64,000 bases of DNA, from assembly GCA_030562195.1 (NCBI GenBank), contig CM060203.1:2370208-2434207 (forward strand). Direction: 5' to 3'. Origin of the DNA: Nipponacmea schrenckii (lineage: Eukaryota > Mollusca > Gastropoda > Lottiidae). This document shows, piece by piece, positions 12,568 through 22,510 of this stretch; positions within the stretch are counted from its first letter, which is position 1, and the number at the start of each line of letters is the position of its first letter. Below the pieces are notes generated by a model that worked only from the letters and a program-made list of their open reading frames with translations, made no database searches and was not told the origin of the DNA. Made by a program: the position numbers and the translations under genes.

Positions 12568-12699
12568 CTCTGCGTAAGCCTGACTAATGGTTTCTATAAG
12601 GTTTTGATGTTGTTGCAAAGCCTCTTCTAGCTCTTCAATCAAAGAAGGTATTTTTATATTCTCACACATGTTCTGCCACATCAGAAACTGGGCTAAATA
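12568..12699 (-). CDS. trio: trio exon 9 (spectrin repeat)
   Basis: 132 nt (44 codons, phase 0 to 0), acceptor TTGCAG, donor GTATGT. Reads YLAQFLMWQNMCENIKIPSL then IEELEEALQQHQNLIETISQ and AYAE, aligned to vertebrate YMSNVDSWCKACGEVDLPSELQDLEDAIHHHQGIYEHITLAYSE. Confidence 0.93.
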
Positions 12700-12844
12700 C
12701 TGCAATAAAGATCATTATTATAGAATGGAATACAAAACACCTAACAAAACGTGATGAAAAATAATTTGCAATTTAAAACATAGATTCAATATATGATATC
12801 AGGAATAGCCTTCAACCAAATTTTCTACAGGAAGAAAAGAAAAA

Positions 12845-12920
12845 TTCTTGGCATTGATCTTTTGCAAATTATCCATACCCATTTACAGCTAGGTGGACTG
12901 AAATTATGAGTGATGAGAGA
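12845..12920. repeat. dispersed repeat fragment related to the 68-bp array
   Basis: TTCTTGGCATTGATCTTTTG...ACAGCTAGGTGGACTGAAATTATGAGTGA matches 32060-32128 closely. Its left part (CTTGGCATTGA) is the core of the 68-bp minisatellite at 13553-16212. This suggests the array arose from a dispersed element. Confidence 0.7.
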
Positions 12921-12961
12921 AAGCTACTGTTATAACATATATTCAATAAGACATAAGCCAG

Positions 12962-13204
12962 TGACAAAATGCAAGAGTTACATCCCTTTATTTGAAAATA
13001 TATAAATACTGTTAACATTTTTATTTTTGTTGTGTTTCATCTCATATTGATAGAACAGATAAAATAAAGCAGTTATATTGCAGAGTCTTTGATCCATGCC
13101 TAATATTCTGGTGATGTTCACCTAATGAAAAGCTATGTTATAAAAAATATTCATGTCGTATGCGAATGACAAAATGCAAGAGTTACATCCCTTTATTTGA
13201 AAAG
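12962..13204 (-). repeat. duplicated block containing a fragment of trio exon 8
   Basis: GACAAAATGCAAGAGTTACA plus tccctttatttgaaa occurs at 12963-12997 and 13167-13202. Between them, 13080-13122 repeats the 5' edge of exon 8 (plus strand GCAGAGTCTTTGATCCATGC then CTAATATTCTGGTGATGTTC, against 13421-13462). The fragment lacks the acceptor and most of the exon, so it is a non-functional copy. Confidence 0.8.
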
Positions 13205-13281
13205 ATAATATGGATAGAAAAAATACTAATATTGCATTAAACCTATCGTGGTTCACCAAGTATAAAATATTGACAACCAAC

Positions 13282-13473
13282 CTGTTCTGCCTTCTTGTGA
13301 AACATAACAGACATTTTAAGTACAGTGCTCCTGTCATCCAGGGCTGCAGCAAGACTCTTCCATTCTCGTTCCAATTTACTGGCCTGCATCCTGATAGTGT
13401 TAGAGGCATAATGTCCGGAATCGCAGAGTCTTTGAGCCATGCCTAATATTCTGGTGATATTCACATACACATT
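13282..13473 (-). CDS. trio: trio exon 8 (spectrin repeat)
   Basis: 192 nt (64 codons, phase 0 to 0), acceptor TTTTTTAACAG, donor GTTGGT. Reads NVYVNITRILGMAQRLCDSG, HYASNTIRMQASKLEREWKS, LAAALDDRSTVLKMSVMFHK, KAEQ, nearly colinear with vertebrate Trio NVYVNINRIMSVANRLVESGHYAS..IASQLEQEWKAFAAALDERS. It is the same length as exon 13, reflecting the spectrin periodicity. A fragment of this exon is repeated at 13080-13122. Confidence 0.96.
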
Positions 13474-13552
13474 CTGTTAAAAAAAAAAGAAAAAAGCTGC
13501 ATTATTGTCAATAAAAATATATATTAGAGAGTTCATTTCAAACATACAGATA

Positions 13553-16212
13553 TTTGAAGTTCTCCGGAATTCTGTCTACCATCTGGTCCTTGGTTCAACC
13601 TCTTGGCATTGACAAAAACAACTTTGGTTTTAAAGAATTCTGTCTACCATCTGGTCCTTGGCCCAACCTCTTGGCATTGACAAAAACAACTTTGGTTTTA
13701 AAGTATTCTATTTACCATCTGGTCCTTGGCCCAACCTCTTGGCATTGACAAAAACATCTTTGGTTTTAAAGTATTCTATTTACCATCTGGTCCTTGGCCC
13801 AACCTCTTGGCATTGACAAAAACAACTTTGTTTTAAAGAATTCTATTTACATCTGGTCCTTGGCCCAACCTCTTGGCATTGACAAAAACAACTTTGGTTT
13901 TAAAGAATTCTATTTACATCTGGTCCTTGGCCCAACCTCTTGGCATTGACAAAAACAACTTTGGTTTTAAAGAATTCTATTTACTATCTGGTCCTTGGCC
14001 CAACCTCTTGGCATTGACAAAAACAACTTTGTTTTAAAGAATTCTATTTACATCTGGTCCTTGGCCCAACCTCTTGGCATTGACAAAAACAACTTTGGTT
14101 TTAAAGATTCTATTTACCATGTGGTCCTTGGCCCAACCTCTTGGCATTGACAAAAAAACTTTGATTTTAAAGAATTCTATTTACTATCTGGTCCTTGGCC
14201 CAACCTCTTGGCATTGACAAAAACAACTTTGGTTTTAAAGAATTCTATTTACTATCTGGTCCTTGGCCAACCTCTTGGCATTGACAAAAACAACTTTGGT
14301 TTTAAAGATTCTATTTACCATCTGGTCCTTGGCCCAACCTCTTGGCATTGACAAAAACAACTTTGGTTTTAAAGTATTCTATTTACTATCTGGTCCTTGG
14401 CCCAACCTCTTGGCATTGACAAAAACAACTTTGGTTTTAAAGAATTCTATTTACTATCTGGTCCTTGGCCCAACCTCTTGGCATTGACAAAAACAACTTT
14501 GTTTTAAAGAATTCTATTTACTATCTGGTCCTTGGCCCAACCTCTTGGCATTGACAAAAACAACTTTGGTTTTAAAGTATTCTATTTACCATTGGTCCTT
14601 GGCCCAACCTCTTGGCATTGACAAAAAAACTTTGTTTTAAAGAATTCTATTTACTATCTGGTCCTTGGCCCAACCTCTTGGCATTGACAAAAACAACTTT
14701 GGTTTTAAAGTATTCTATTTACCATCTGGTCCTTGGCATTGACAAAAACAACTTTGGTTTTAAAGAATTCTATTTACATCTGGTCCTTGGCCCAACCTCT
14801 TGGCATTGACAAAAACAACTTTGGTTTTAAAGAATTCTATTTACATCTGGTCCTTGGCCCAACCTCTTGGCATTGACAAAAACAACTTTGGTTTTAAAGT
14901 ATTCTATTTACCATCTGGTCTTGGCCCAACCTCTTGGCATTGACAAAAACAACTTTGGTTTTAAAGTATTCTATTTACCATCTGGTCCTTGGCCCAACCT
15001 CTTGGCATTGACAAAAACAACTTTGGTTTTAAAGAATTCTATTTACTATCTGGTCCTTGGCCCAACCTCTTGGCATTGACAAAAACAACTTTGTTTTAAA
15101 GAATTCTATTTACTATCTGGTCCTTGGCCCAACCTCTTGGCATTGACAAAAACAACTTTGGTTTTAAAGTATTCTATTTACCATCTGGTCCTTGGCCCAA
15201 CCTCTTGGCATTGACAAAAACAACTTTGGTTTTAAAGAATTCTATTTACTATCTGGTCCTTGGCCCAACCTCTTGGCATTGACAAAAACAACTTTGGTTT
15301 TAAAGTATTCTATTTACCATCTGGTCCTTGGCCCAACCTCTTGGCATTGACAAAAACAACTTTGGTTTTAAAGTATTCTATTTACCATCTGGTCCTTGGC
15401 CCAACCTCTTGGCATTGACAAAAACAACTTTGGTTTTAAAGTATTCTATTTCCATCTGGTCCTTGGCATTGACAAAAACAACTTTGGTTTTAAAGAATTC
15501 TTTTACTATCTGGTCCTTGGCCCAACCTCTTGGCATTGACAAAAACAACTTTGTTTTAAAGAATTCTATTTACTATCTGGTCCTTGGCCCAACCTCTTGG
15601 CATTGACAAAAACAACTTTGGTTTTAAAGATTCTATTTACCATCTGGTCCTTGGCCCAACCTCTTGGCATTGACAAAAACAACTTTGGTTTAAAGATTTA
15701 TTTACTATCTGGTCCTTGGCCCAACCCTTGGCATTGACAAAAACAACTTTGGTTTTAAAGTATTCTATTTACCATCTGGTCCTTGGCCCAACCTCTTGGC
15801 ATTGACAAAAACAACTTTGATTTTAAAGATTCTATTTACTATCTGGTCCTTGGCCCAACCTCTTGGCATTGACAAAAACAACTTTGGTTTTAAAGTATTC
15901 TATTTACCATCTGGTCCTTGGCCCAACCTCTTGGCATTGACAAAAACAACTTTGGTTTTAAAGAATTCTATTTACTATCTGGTCCTTGGCCCAACCTCTT
16001 GGCATTGACAAAAACAACTTTGGTTTTAAAGAATTCTATTTACTATCTGGTCCTTGGCCCAACCTCTTGGCATTGACAAAAACAACTTTGGTTTTAAAGT
16101 ATTCTATTTACCATCTGGTCCTTGGCCCAACCTCTTGGCATTGACAAAAACAACTTTGGTTTTAAAGAATTCTATTTACTATCTGGTCTTTGGCCCAACC
16201 CTTGGCATTGAT
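13553..16212. repeat. 68-bp minisatellite, about 39 copies
   Basis: Unit TTCTATTTACCATCTGGTCC then TTGGCCCAACCTCTTGGCAT, TGACAAAAACAACTTTGGTT, TTAAAGAA, with small indels in many copies and alternating GAATTC/GTATTC and TACCATC/TACTATC variants. It lies between trio exons 7 and 8. Degenerate units trail off to about 16330. Short open frames rich in LALTKTTLVLK are translations of the array, not proteins. Related single copies occur at 12845-12920 and 32026-32130. Confidence 0.95.
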
Positions 16213-16937
16213 TAATTGATAACAATTAGGTTCTTACATATCGGGTCATTGGTTCAAACCTTGGCAATGACAAAAACAATTTGATTTTAAGAATCTTTCT
16301 ACAGCTGGTCCTTAGTAATCGGCCATTGCAAAAACGGTTACAAAATTCCTTGTGAATACTAGATACTCACAACCACTGGATAGCAATTACTGGTTTTAAG
16401 TATTCTAGAAACTATCGTGTGTTCCACAGTATAATTACAAAAACAATCTGATTATGCATACCTTCAACATTGACAACAAACAACTTTTAATCACATTGGT
16501 AGATAATCTGTTTCTTCCAATCCAGCATTCGTTCAACTAATTATCAAATAAGAGTCTCAAAGCTTGCTAATTTAATACTTCAAAGTTGTAAAAAATTAAA
16601 TGCATATTTAGGATTTTGAAAGACATAAATCTGCAAATAAACCTCCAGATGATTAAAACCCCTTTTTTTTAAATATTCTTTGACATTATTAACATTAGCA
16701 TATTAAAAAACTTATTTTACATTTGTTAAAGATTCTGAGTTAAAATTGTTCAATCCATCTTCTTGACCACAACTGATTAGGTTTTTAGTAATGCAATTTT
16801 CTAAGCTGAGAGATCTGAGAACTGCCATTGAAAATCTGCATTTCCTGAAATGTGTACTCTGTCCTCCTTGACCATTGTCTTCTCCTTGATACGCAAGATA
16901 TGTTGTTCCTAATGTCTCGACCGGTGCCATCTGACAC
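16213..16937 (-). other. trio intron 7 remainder, and open sequence 3' of exon 7
   Basis: From 16930 down to 16712 an open frame follows exon 7 one base out of phase (MAPVETLGTTYLAYQGEDNG...). Its first residues resemble the Trio linker and the rest does not. Below 16700 the sequence is AT-rich, with degenerate 68-bp units at 16213-16330. No spectrin-repeat coding sequence is visible. Confidence 0.5.
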
Positions 16938-17079
16938 GCTTCTTCAATCTATTATGCTCTTCCAGGAAAAGTTGAGCACCGTTTAAATCATCAGGTAATT
17001 CTGGGTTGGTTAGGATCTCTCCCAGTTCGTCAAGTTTATCCAATAGATCTAAAGCTTGCCATATGAAATCTTCCAGCAT
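16938..17079 (-). CDS. trio: trio exon 7 (linker/first spectrin helix; 3' end unresolved)
   Basis: Acceptor ATTACAG at 17080-17086. In phase 0 it reads MLEDFIWQALDLLDKLDELG then EILTNPELPDDLNGAQLFLE and EHNRLKK, matching vertebrate EDYISNAAHMLSRLEELQDVL...EEHSQLKKK. The 3' end is uncertain. The phase-0 frame hits a TAG at 16911-16909 with only weak donors before it (GTGTCA at 16937; the end used here). One base out of frame the sequence continues MAPVETLG from 16930, resembling the vertebrate continuation KAPIEDLD. So either a weak donor is used or a base is missing in this assembly. Confidence 0.8.
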
Positions 17080-17689
17080 CTGTAATAGGATAGATAGGAT
17101 TGAAAAAATATAAAACTACAAAAAACTTCCTACAAACATTTTCTTAAATAAAATTGACAAATAGAAAGAATTGTAAATTATACAATCAACAAGTTAAATC
17201 CTAAATTTCTAATTCTCCAAATATCAACTAAACAGAGGGTAAATTTTCCAGGATAAGCTAAAGTCAAATTGAATCTTTAAACTCTACGAATGATTCACAA
17301 AAACTCATCACATTTCATCAAAAACTAAAAATATTTTGTTTACTTTTGAATTTAACTCAGACATATTGATCTCTATACAGCCGATTTACATCCAACTTCA
17401 AAAGACACGAATAATTATTTCTTCACACAAACAGACACAAAGAAACATGTTAAAAAAAATAGGAAAATGGCGGGATATTCAAAATGCAATCAATCCTTGT
17501 CTAGACTACTATTTATAACCTCAGGCTTGTGGTTTTTCTTTTGGGTTTTTTTTTTAATATATGAGTCAGATAATTCATTCATACCAGGGTTACAAATAAT
17601 ATTTTACTGTTTTGATATGCATATCTCTTTTTATTTGTATTTCAAAGATTGAAGAATAAAAATATCGAAGGTATTACTCTATTGTAGAG

Positions 17690-17757
17690 GGGCACATTTA
17701 CCATGGGGACATTTACCATGGGGACATTTACCCTGGGGCACATTTACCATGGGGACA
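17690..17757. repeat. short tandem repeat, about 17 bp x4
   Basis: GGGGCACATTTACCATGGGG and shorter GGGGACATTTACCATGGGG units, four imperfect copies, one with ACCCTGG in place of ACCATGG. Confidence 0.85.
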
Positions 17758-18207
17758 TGTCCATGTAAGAACTACTGTTGCCAAGGAATGTGTCAAAAAG
17801 GCATCATGATGTTTGTTGGTATATCTATTGCCATATAACATAAAGCTTTGTGCATGTAGGTCCTATTACCAAAGGTTTATTCCATATTCTATGAATCATT
17901 TGCTTAGTGTATCAACAGAAAACACATTCTTTTCACAACATTCTAGAAAATGAAATGAATGGAGTTTTACGGCCTACTTTGCTGCACCACAAAATTCAAG
18001 GAGAGAGGGAAGAAATTGTATGATTTGGTTGGTGATGTCATCAATCAGATGAATGATCAACAGGCCAATTCTTAGAACCTTACTGTAAGGGGAAGTAATT
18101 CCTGTTTAAAAGTGTAAAAGACAATGAACAAGGAAACAAAACTTTGGTCAAATTGTAATTTAACTGTAGGCTTAATTTTTAAAAAAAAACTAAAATACTG
18201 AACTTAC

Positions 18208-18321
18208 CAATCTTAACTGTATCCATTGTTCGTGGTCATATTCTAGAGTTCCGTCAAATTCTCGAGTCAGGTGACTGGGTTCAACAGCTTTATTTAGACT
18301 ATCTACTGATATCATACTGGT
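18208..18321 (-). CDS. trio: trio exon 6 (CRAL-TRIO end)
   Basis: 114 nt (38 codons, phase 0 to 0), acceptor TTTTCAG, donor GTAAGT. Reads TSMISVDSLNKAVEPSHLTR then EFDGTLEYDHEQWIQLRL, equivalent to the C-terminal helices of the Sec14 domain and the conserved EFDG.LEY.H..WI segment of Trio. Confidence 0.95.
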
Positions 18322-18682
18322 CTGAAAATAAGAATCAAGTGGAGTTAACACACTGTTGGTGTATTTTTTTCCTCCCCTCGTTTAGCTTAACAGTCTAAAT
18401 CAAAATGATAAGACTATTTATCCTACTGTTATGTGCCCTATTGGACTCATGACTTGGGGCCTTTTTGCATACGAGAACTCGTCTGACCAAGTTACTAGAA
18501 ACAGGACACAAGGATAATAAGGAGACATTTTAAAGGGACAATGCTTGTCAAACTAAACTGTGGCATGATCCTTTAAATCATTCGACTGATTAAGTCTGGC
18601 CTTGTAATTTAATGGATTCTATGGATCACCCAACTTGATCTAGAAGGTATGTAAGATATTATATACGGTAAGAATTAAATAC

Positions 18683-18784
18683 CTCAAAATTATATTTGGC
18701 ACTTCCTAAACTGGTTCTTTGTTTCTCCCAGAATTTTTCAGGTTTTATAATGTAGGCTATGTTGATGTTACCAGGGAAACATTC
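18683..18784 (-). CDS. trio: trio exon 5 (CRAL-TRIO)
   Basis: 102 nt (34 codons, phase 0 to 0), acceptor TTTTAAAG, donor GTATTT. Reads ECFPGNINIAYIIKPEKFWE then KQRTSLGSAKYNFE, matching vertebrate ESFPCCIHVALIIKPDNFWQKQRTNFGSSKFEFE residue for residue in spacing. Confidence 0.95.
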
Positions 18785-19170
18785 CTTTAAAAAACAAATT
18801 TCATTTTAAAAGAATTGTAACAAGCTATTATATTAATTTTTATGATGCTGATGTAAAAGTCTGAAAGGAAAACACTAATATTATACAATTCGTGTGGAGA
18901 CAACTTTTTGTCGTAGAATGTTCAAATATCTTGAGGATGATTTGTATCGGTTGCTATGTGACAGCTAATTGTCAATTGTCTTGATAGTCCATAATACTTT
19001 GGCAACATGTTGGCTGTCAATTGACTTCGAACTATGTTGGGCAATAAATAGTACCACTAAAACATTTAGAACTTTCCAAAATTTACCCAGGCATAACTGA
19101 TTATTAACAAAGTTCAATGCGTAAAGTGGAAAATGAAAGTACAAGAATTTATATGATATTATCAGGTTAC

Positions 19171-19261
19171 CTGTAAAGCCTTTAAGATGGGTTTGACTAT
19201 TTGCCAAGTTGAGCCTCTCATATCTAATATAATAGTAAACCCTCTATCTCGTACTTCATCA
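19171..19261 (-). CDS. trio: trio exon 4 (CRAL-TRIO)
   Basis: 91 nt, acceptor TTTTCAG, donor GTAACC. Reads (S)DEVRDRGFTIILDMRGSTWQ then IVKPILKALQ; the FT(V/I)I(V/L)DMRGS core is the hallmark of Trio CRAL-TRIO domains. Ends in phase 0. Confidence 0.95.
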
Positions 19262-19609
19262 CTGAAAATAGTTCGTTAACAATTTTATAAAATAAAAACC
19301 TGAGAACATTACGGTATATAAAGGTCTAACTAAGGTACGAACATATTAGTAATATCCTACCCTATCATATAAGTACTAACAGCTTCACGGATTATCAAAA
19401 CCTCATTAAAGTCAGTGGACTCCATTCAGTAAGTCCTCATCAAGGACCATACACTCTCTTGATTAACCACAGAGTTCATTCTCGGGCAATAAGTAACAAT
19501 CGGTCAAGAATTGTGTCATGATCAATCGCTGACCTTAGGATTACAATAAAAGCCACTCAATTCAAAAAGTCTGAAGAAAGAAAGAGAATTAAATCTTGAA
19601 GGATCTCAC

Positions 19610-19724
19610 CTGGGAACACTGGCTAAGTAGGTCATTAATCTACGTAAATCCTCGTATTTCAGACGTTCCGGGTGAGTGTGATTAGGAAACGTCATTATTG
19701 GTCCACCTCTTTTATCACGACCAC
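19610..19724 (-). CDS. trio: trio exon 3 (CRAL-TRIO start)
   Basis: 115 nt, acceptor TTTTCAG, donor GTGAGA. It encodes GRDKRGGPIMTFPNHTHPER followed by LKYEDLRRLMTYLASVP, the opening of the Sec14-like lipid-binding fold, nearly identical in pattern to vertebrate GGRDKRGGPILTFP...EDLRRLISYLACIP. Leaves two bases that complete a Ser with exon 4. Confidence 0.95.
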
Positions 19725-19941
19725 CTGAAAATATTAAACATCCAAAAATAAATTACTACAGTGGTCTATAGCCTTAGTAGTCATACACAAACTATGGTAA
19801 TAATAACTTTTTCGCTGCGATATGGTCAAAATTCTACAGAACCTGATTGCAAGAAGAAGCGCGTCAGATCATCTATGACAAGCGTAGTAAGAAATTAGTT
19901 ATTGATAATTAATATAGACAAATTAAAACTGACGAACTAAC

Positions 19942-20016
19942 CTGACAGGTAGGCAATCCTTTCCCGTAAAACAGGAACAATATCTGCTGCTTTTAACCCA
20001 TCATTTCTCCTCCCGC
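19942..20016 (-). CDS. trio: trio exon 2
   Basis: 75 nt between acceptor TTTTCAG and donor GTTAGT. It encodes GRRNDGLKAADIVPVLRERI then AYLSG, closely matching the region just before the CRAL-TRIO domain of vertebrate Trio (KNDEMKAMDVLPILKEKVAYLSG). Entry phase 1 and exit phase 1 fit both neighbours. Confidence 0.93.
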
Positions 20017-20404
20017 CTGAAAATACAAAATTTTATACATGTCAATTGAAACCAAAAATATTATGATTGATAAAATGAGGTGACTATAGTATAAGATTCG
20101 TTAGCGCACTACCTAATTCCATCACAGACAGGTCAGTGAAGAAAATGTCATGAAGACTTTACAAGTATCCAATATAGCTTAGACAAAAATAATTTCATGG
20201 TTGTACAGGGATTAGAGTTTGACAGTTACAAGAAGCAAGTTCTTTGATTTTTCTGGATAAGTTTATCAAATTAGGAATTTTTCAAGTACAATACATTGAT
20301 TAGAAATCTGAGTTTAATTTGATTCTATAAATTCAATTAGACTCATAATAACTGTTGTTAAGATACATGATTATAATCACTAGTAATTAATCAATCAGTG
20401 GCAA

Positions 20405-22510
20405 TGTAAACTAATTTGTACCATATATCACTTGTAATCAGTTGTAACCAGTTGTTATCACCAGTCAGAACTTGTAATCAGTTGTAACCAGTTGTTATCA
20501 CCAGTCAGAACTTGTAATCAGTCGTAATCACCACTGATCAATTGATATCACTAGCAACCAGTTGTAATCACTAGTAATCAGTTGTAATCACCATTGAGCA
20601 GTTGTTATCACCAGTAAGAACTACTAATCAGTAATAATCACTGGTGATCAGTTATAAAAACTACATATCAGTTGTAAACACTATTGATCAGTTGTAATCA
20701 GTGGTAATCACTAGTAATCAGTTGTAATCACCACTGAGCAATGTTTATCACTAGTAATCAGTTGTAATCAGTTGTAATCACAAGTAATCAGTTCAAATCA
20801 TTAGTAATCAGTTGTAATCACAAGTAATCATTTGTTATCATAAGTAATCAGTTTTAATCACAAGTAATCAGTTCCATTCATTAGTAATCAGTTGTATTCA
20901 CTAGTAATCAGTTGTCATCTGATTACTATTGATTATAACTGACACTGATCACCAGTGATTATTACTGATCACTAGTGAATATAACTGATAATAATGCTTT
21001 TAACTGATTACAAAAGTTTAAAACAGATTACTGGTGATTACAAGTTGATCAATAGTGAATACAACTGATTACTAGTGATTATAACTGATAACTTATGATT
21101 ATAAGTGATAACTAGTGATTATTACTGATTAATAGTGATTATTAACTGATTACTAGTGATTCAATGATTATACTGATTACTGATAAAAGTGATTATTACT
21201 GATCACTAGTGATTATAAACTATGATTCAACTGATTATAACTGATTACTATGATTTACTGATCTAGTGAAATAAAACTGATTAAACTGATTAAATGATTA
21301 TAACTGATTATTAGTGATACTGATTAACTGATTACCATGATTACTACTGATTACTGGTGATTATAACTGATCACCAGTGATTATTACTGATCACTAGTGA
21401 TTATAACCGAGTACTAATGATTCAAGCTGATAAATACTGATTACTTTTGGTTATAAATGATTACTTTTTATTAAAACTGATTACTAGTGATTACAACTGA
21501 TCACCAGTGATTATTACTGATTTAACTGATCAATAGTGATAATAACTGATTACTAGTGATTACAACCGATTAAGCTGATAAATACTGATTACTTTTGATT
21601 ATAAATGATTACTTTTTATTATAACTCAACTAACTAACTGATTACTAGTGCTAACAACTGATGACATATGATTATAACTGATCATCAGTGATTTTTTACT
21701 GATTACTAGTGATTTTTACTGACCAATAGTGATTATTACGGATTACTAACTGATTACATATGATTATAGCTGATTACTAGTGATTTAAATTGATTACTAG
21801 TGATTATAACTGGTTACTAGTGATTATAACTGGTTACTAGTGATAACTGTTTTAACTGATTACTAGTGATTACAAATGATTAGCAGTGATTATAACAGAT
21901 TTCCAGTGATTCAAGCTGATAATAACTGATAACATATGATTTTAACTGATTAATAGAAACCAAAACTGATTAAAGCTGATCACTAGTGAATACAACTCAT
22001 AACTAGTGATTACATATGATTATAACTGATTACTAGTGATAACTGATAATTACTAGTGATTATAACTGAAAACTAGTGATTATAATTGATCACCAGTGAT
22101 AATTACTGATTACATGTGCTTATAACCGATTACTAGTGATTTAAGCTGATAATAACTGATAAAATATGATTTTTACTGATTACTAGAAATTAAAACTGAT
22201 TACTAGTGATTAAAACTCATAACTAGTGATTAAAAATGATTATAACTGATTACTAGTGATAACAACTGATTACTAGTGATAACAACTGATTACATATGAT
22301 TATAACTGATAACCAGTGATTATTACTGATTGCTTGTGATTTTTACTGGTTACTAGTGATTATTACTGATTACTAGTGATTCAAGCTGGTAATAATTGAT
22401 TACTAGTGAATATAACTGATTACTTCTGATTAGAAATGATTACTAGTGATTAAAAATGATAACTGATGACAACTGATTATAGCTGAATACTAGTGCTAAC
22501 CACTGATCTA
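20405..22510. repeat. TGATTACTAGTGATTATAAC-type satellite with internal orientation switch
   Basis: Left part (20405-20925) is built of CTAGTAATCAGTTGTAATCA-like units. Right part (20926-22510) is built of the reverse complement, TGATTACTAGTGATTATAAC. The switch occurs at about 20915-20935 (GTAATCAGTTGTCATCTGATTACTATTGATTATAACTG). Units are about 10-22 bp and strongly diverged on the right, better ordered on the left. The two sides could form a long imperfect hairpin. Confidence 0.9.

Larger units (their letters stand above)
17080..19941 (-). other. trio introns 2-6
   Basis: Intron 6 is 17080-18207, intron 5 is 18322-18682, intron 4 is 18785-19170, intron 3 is 19262-19609 and intron 2 is 19725-19941. 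All are AT-rich. Intron 6 contains the short ACATTTACCATGGGG repeat (17690-17757) and one copy of the dispersed ATGAATGGAGTTTTACG element at about 17957-17985. Nothing else is recognised. Confidence 0.7.

Noticed and set aside
13554..16008. Several plus-strand open frames with LALTKTTLVLK repeats
   Set aside because: They are translations of the 68-bp minisatellite. Frames switch with each indel, and the region is an intron of trio on the other strand.
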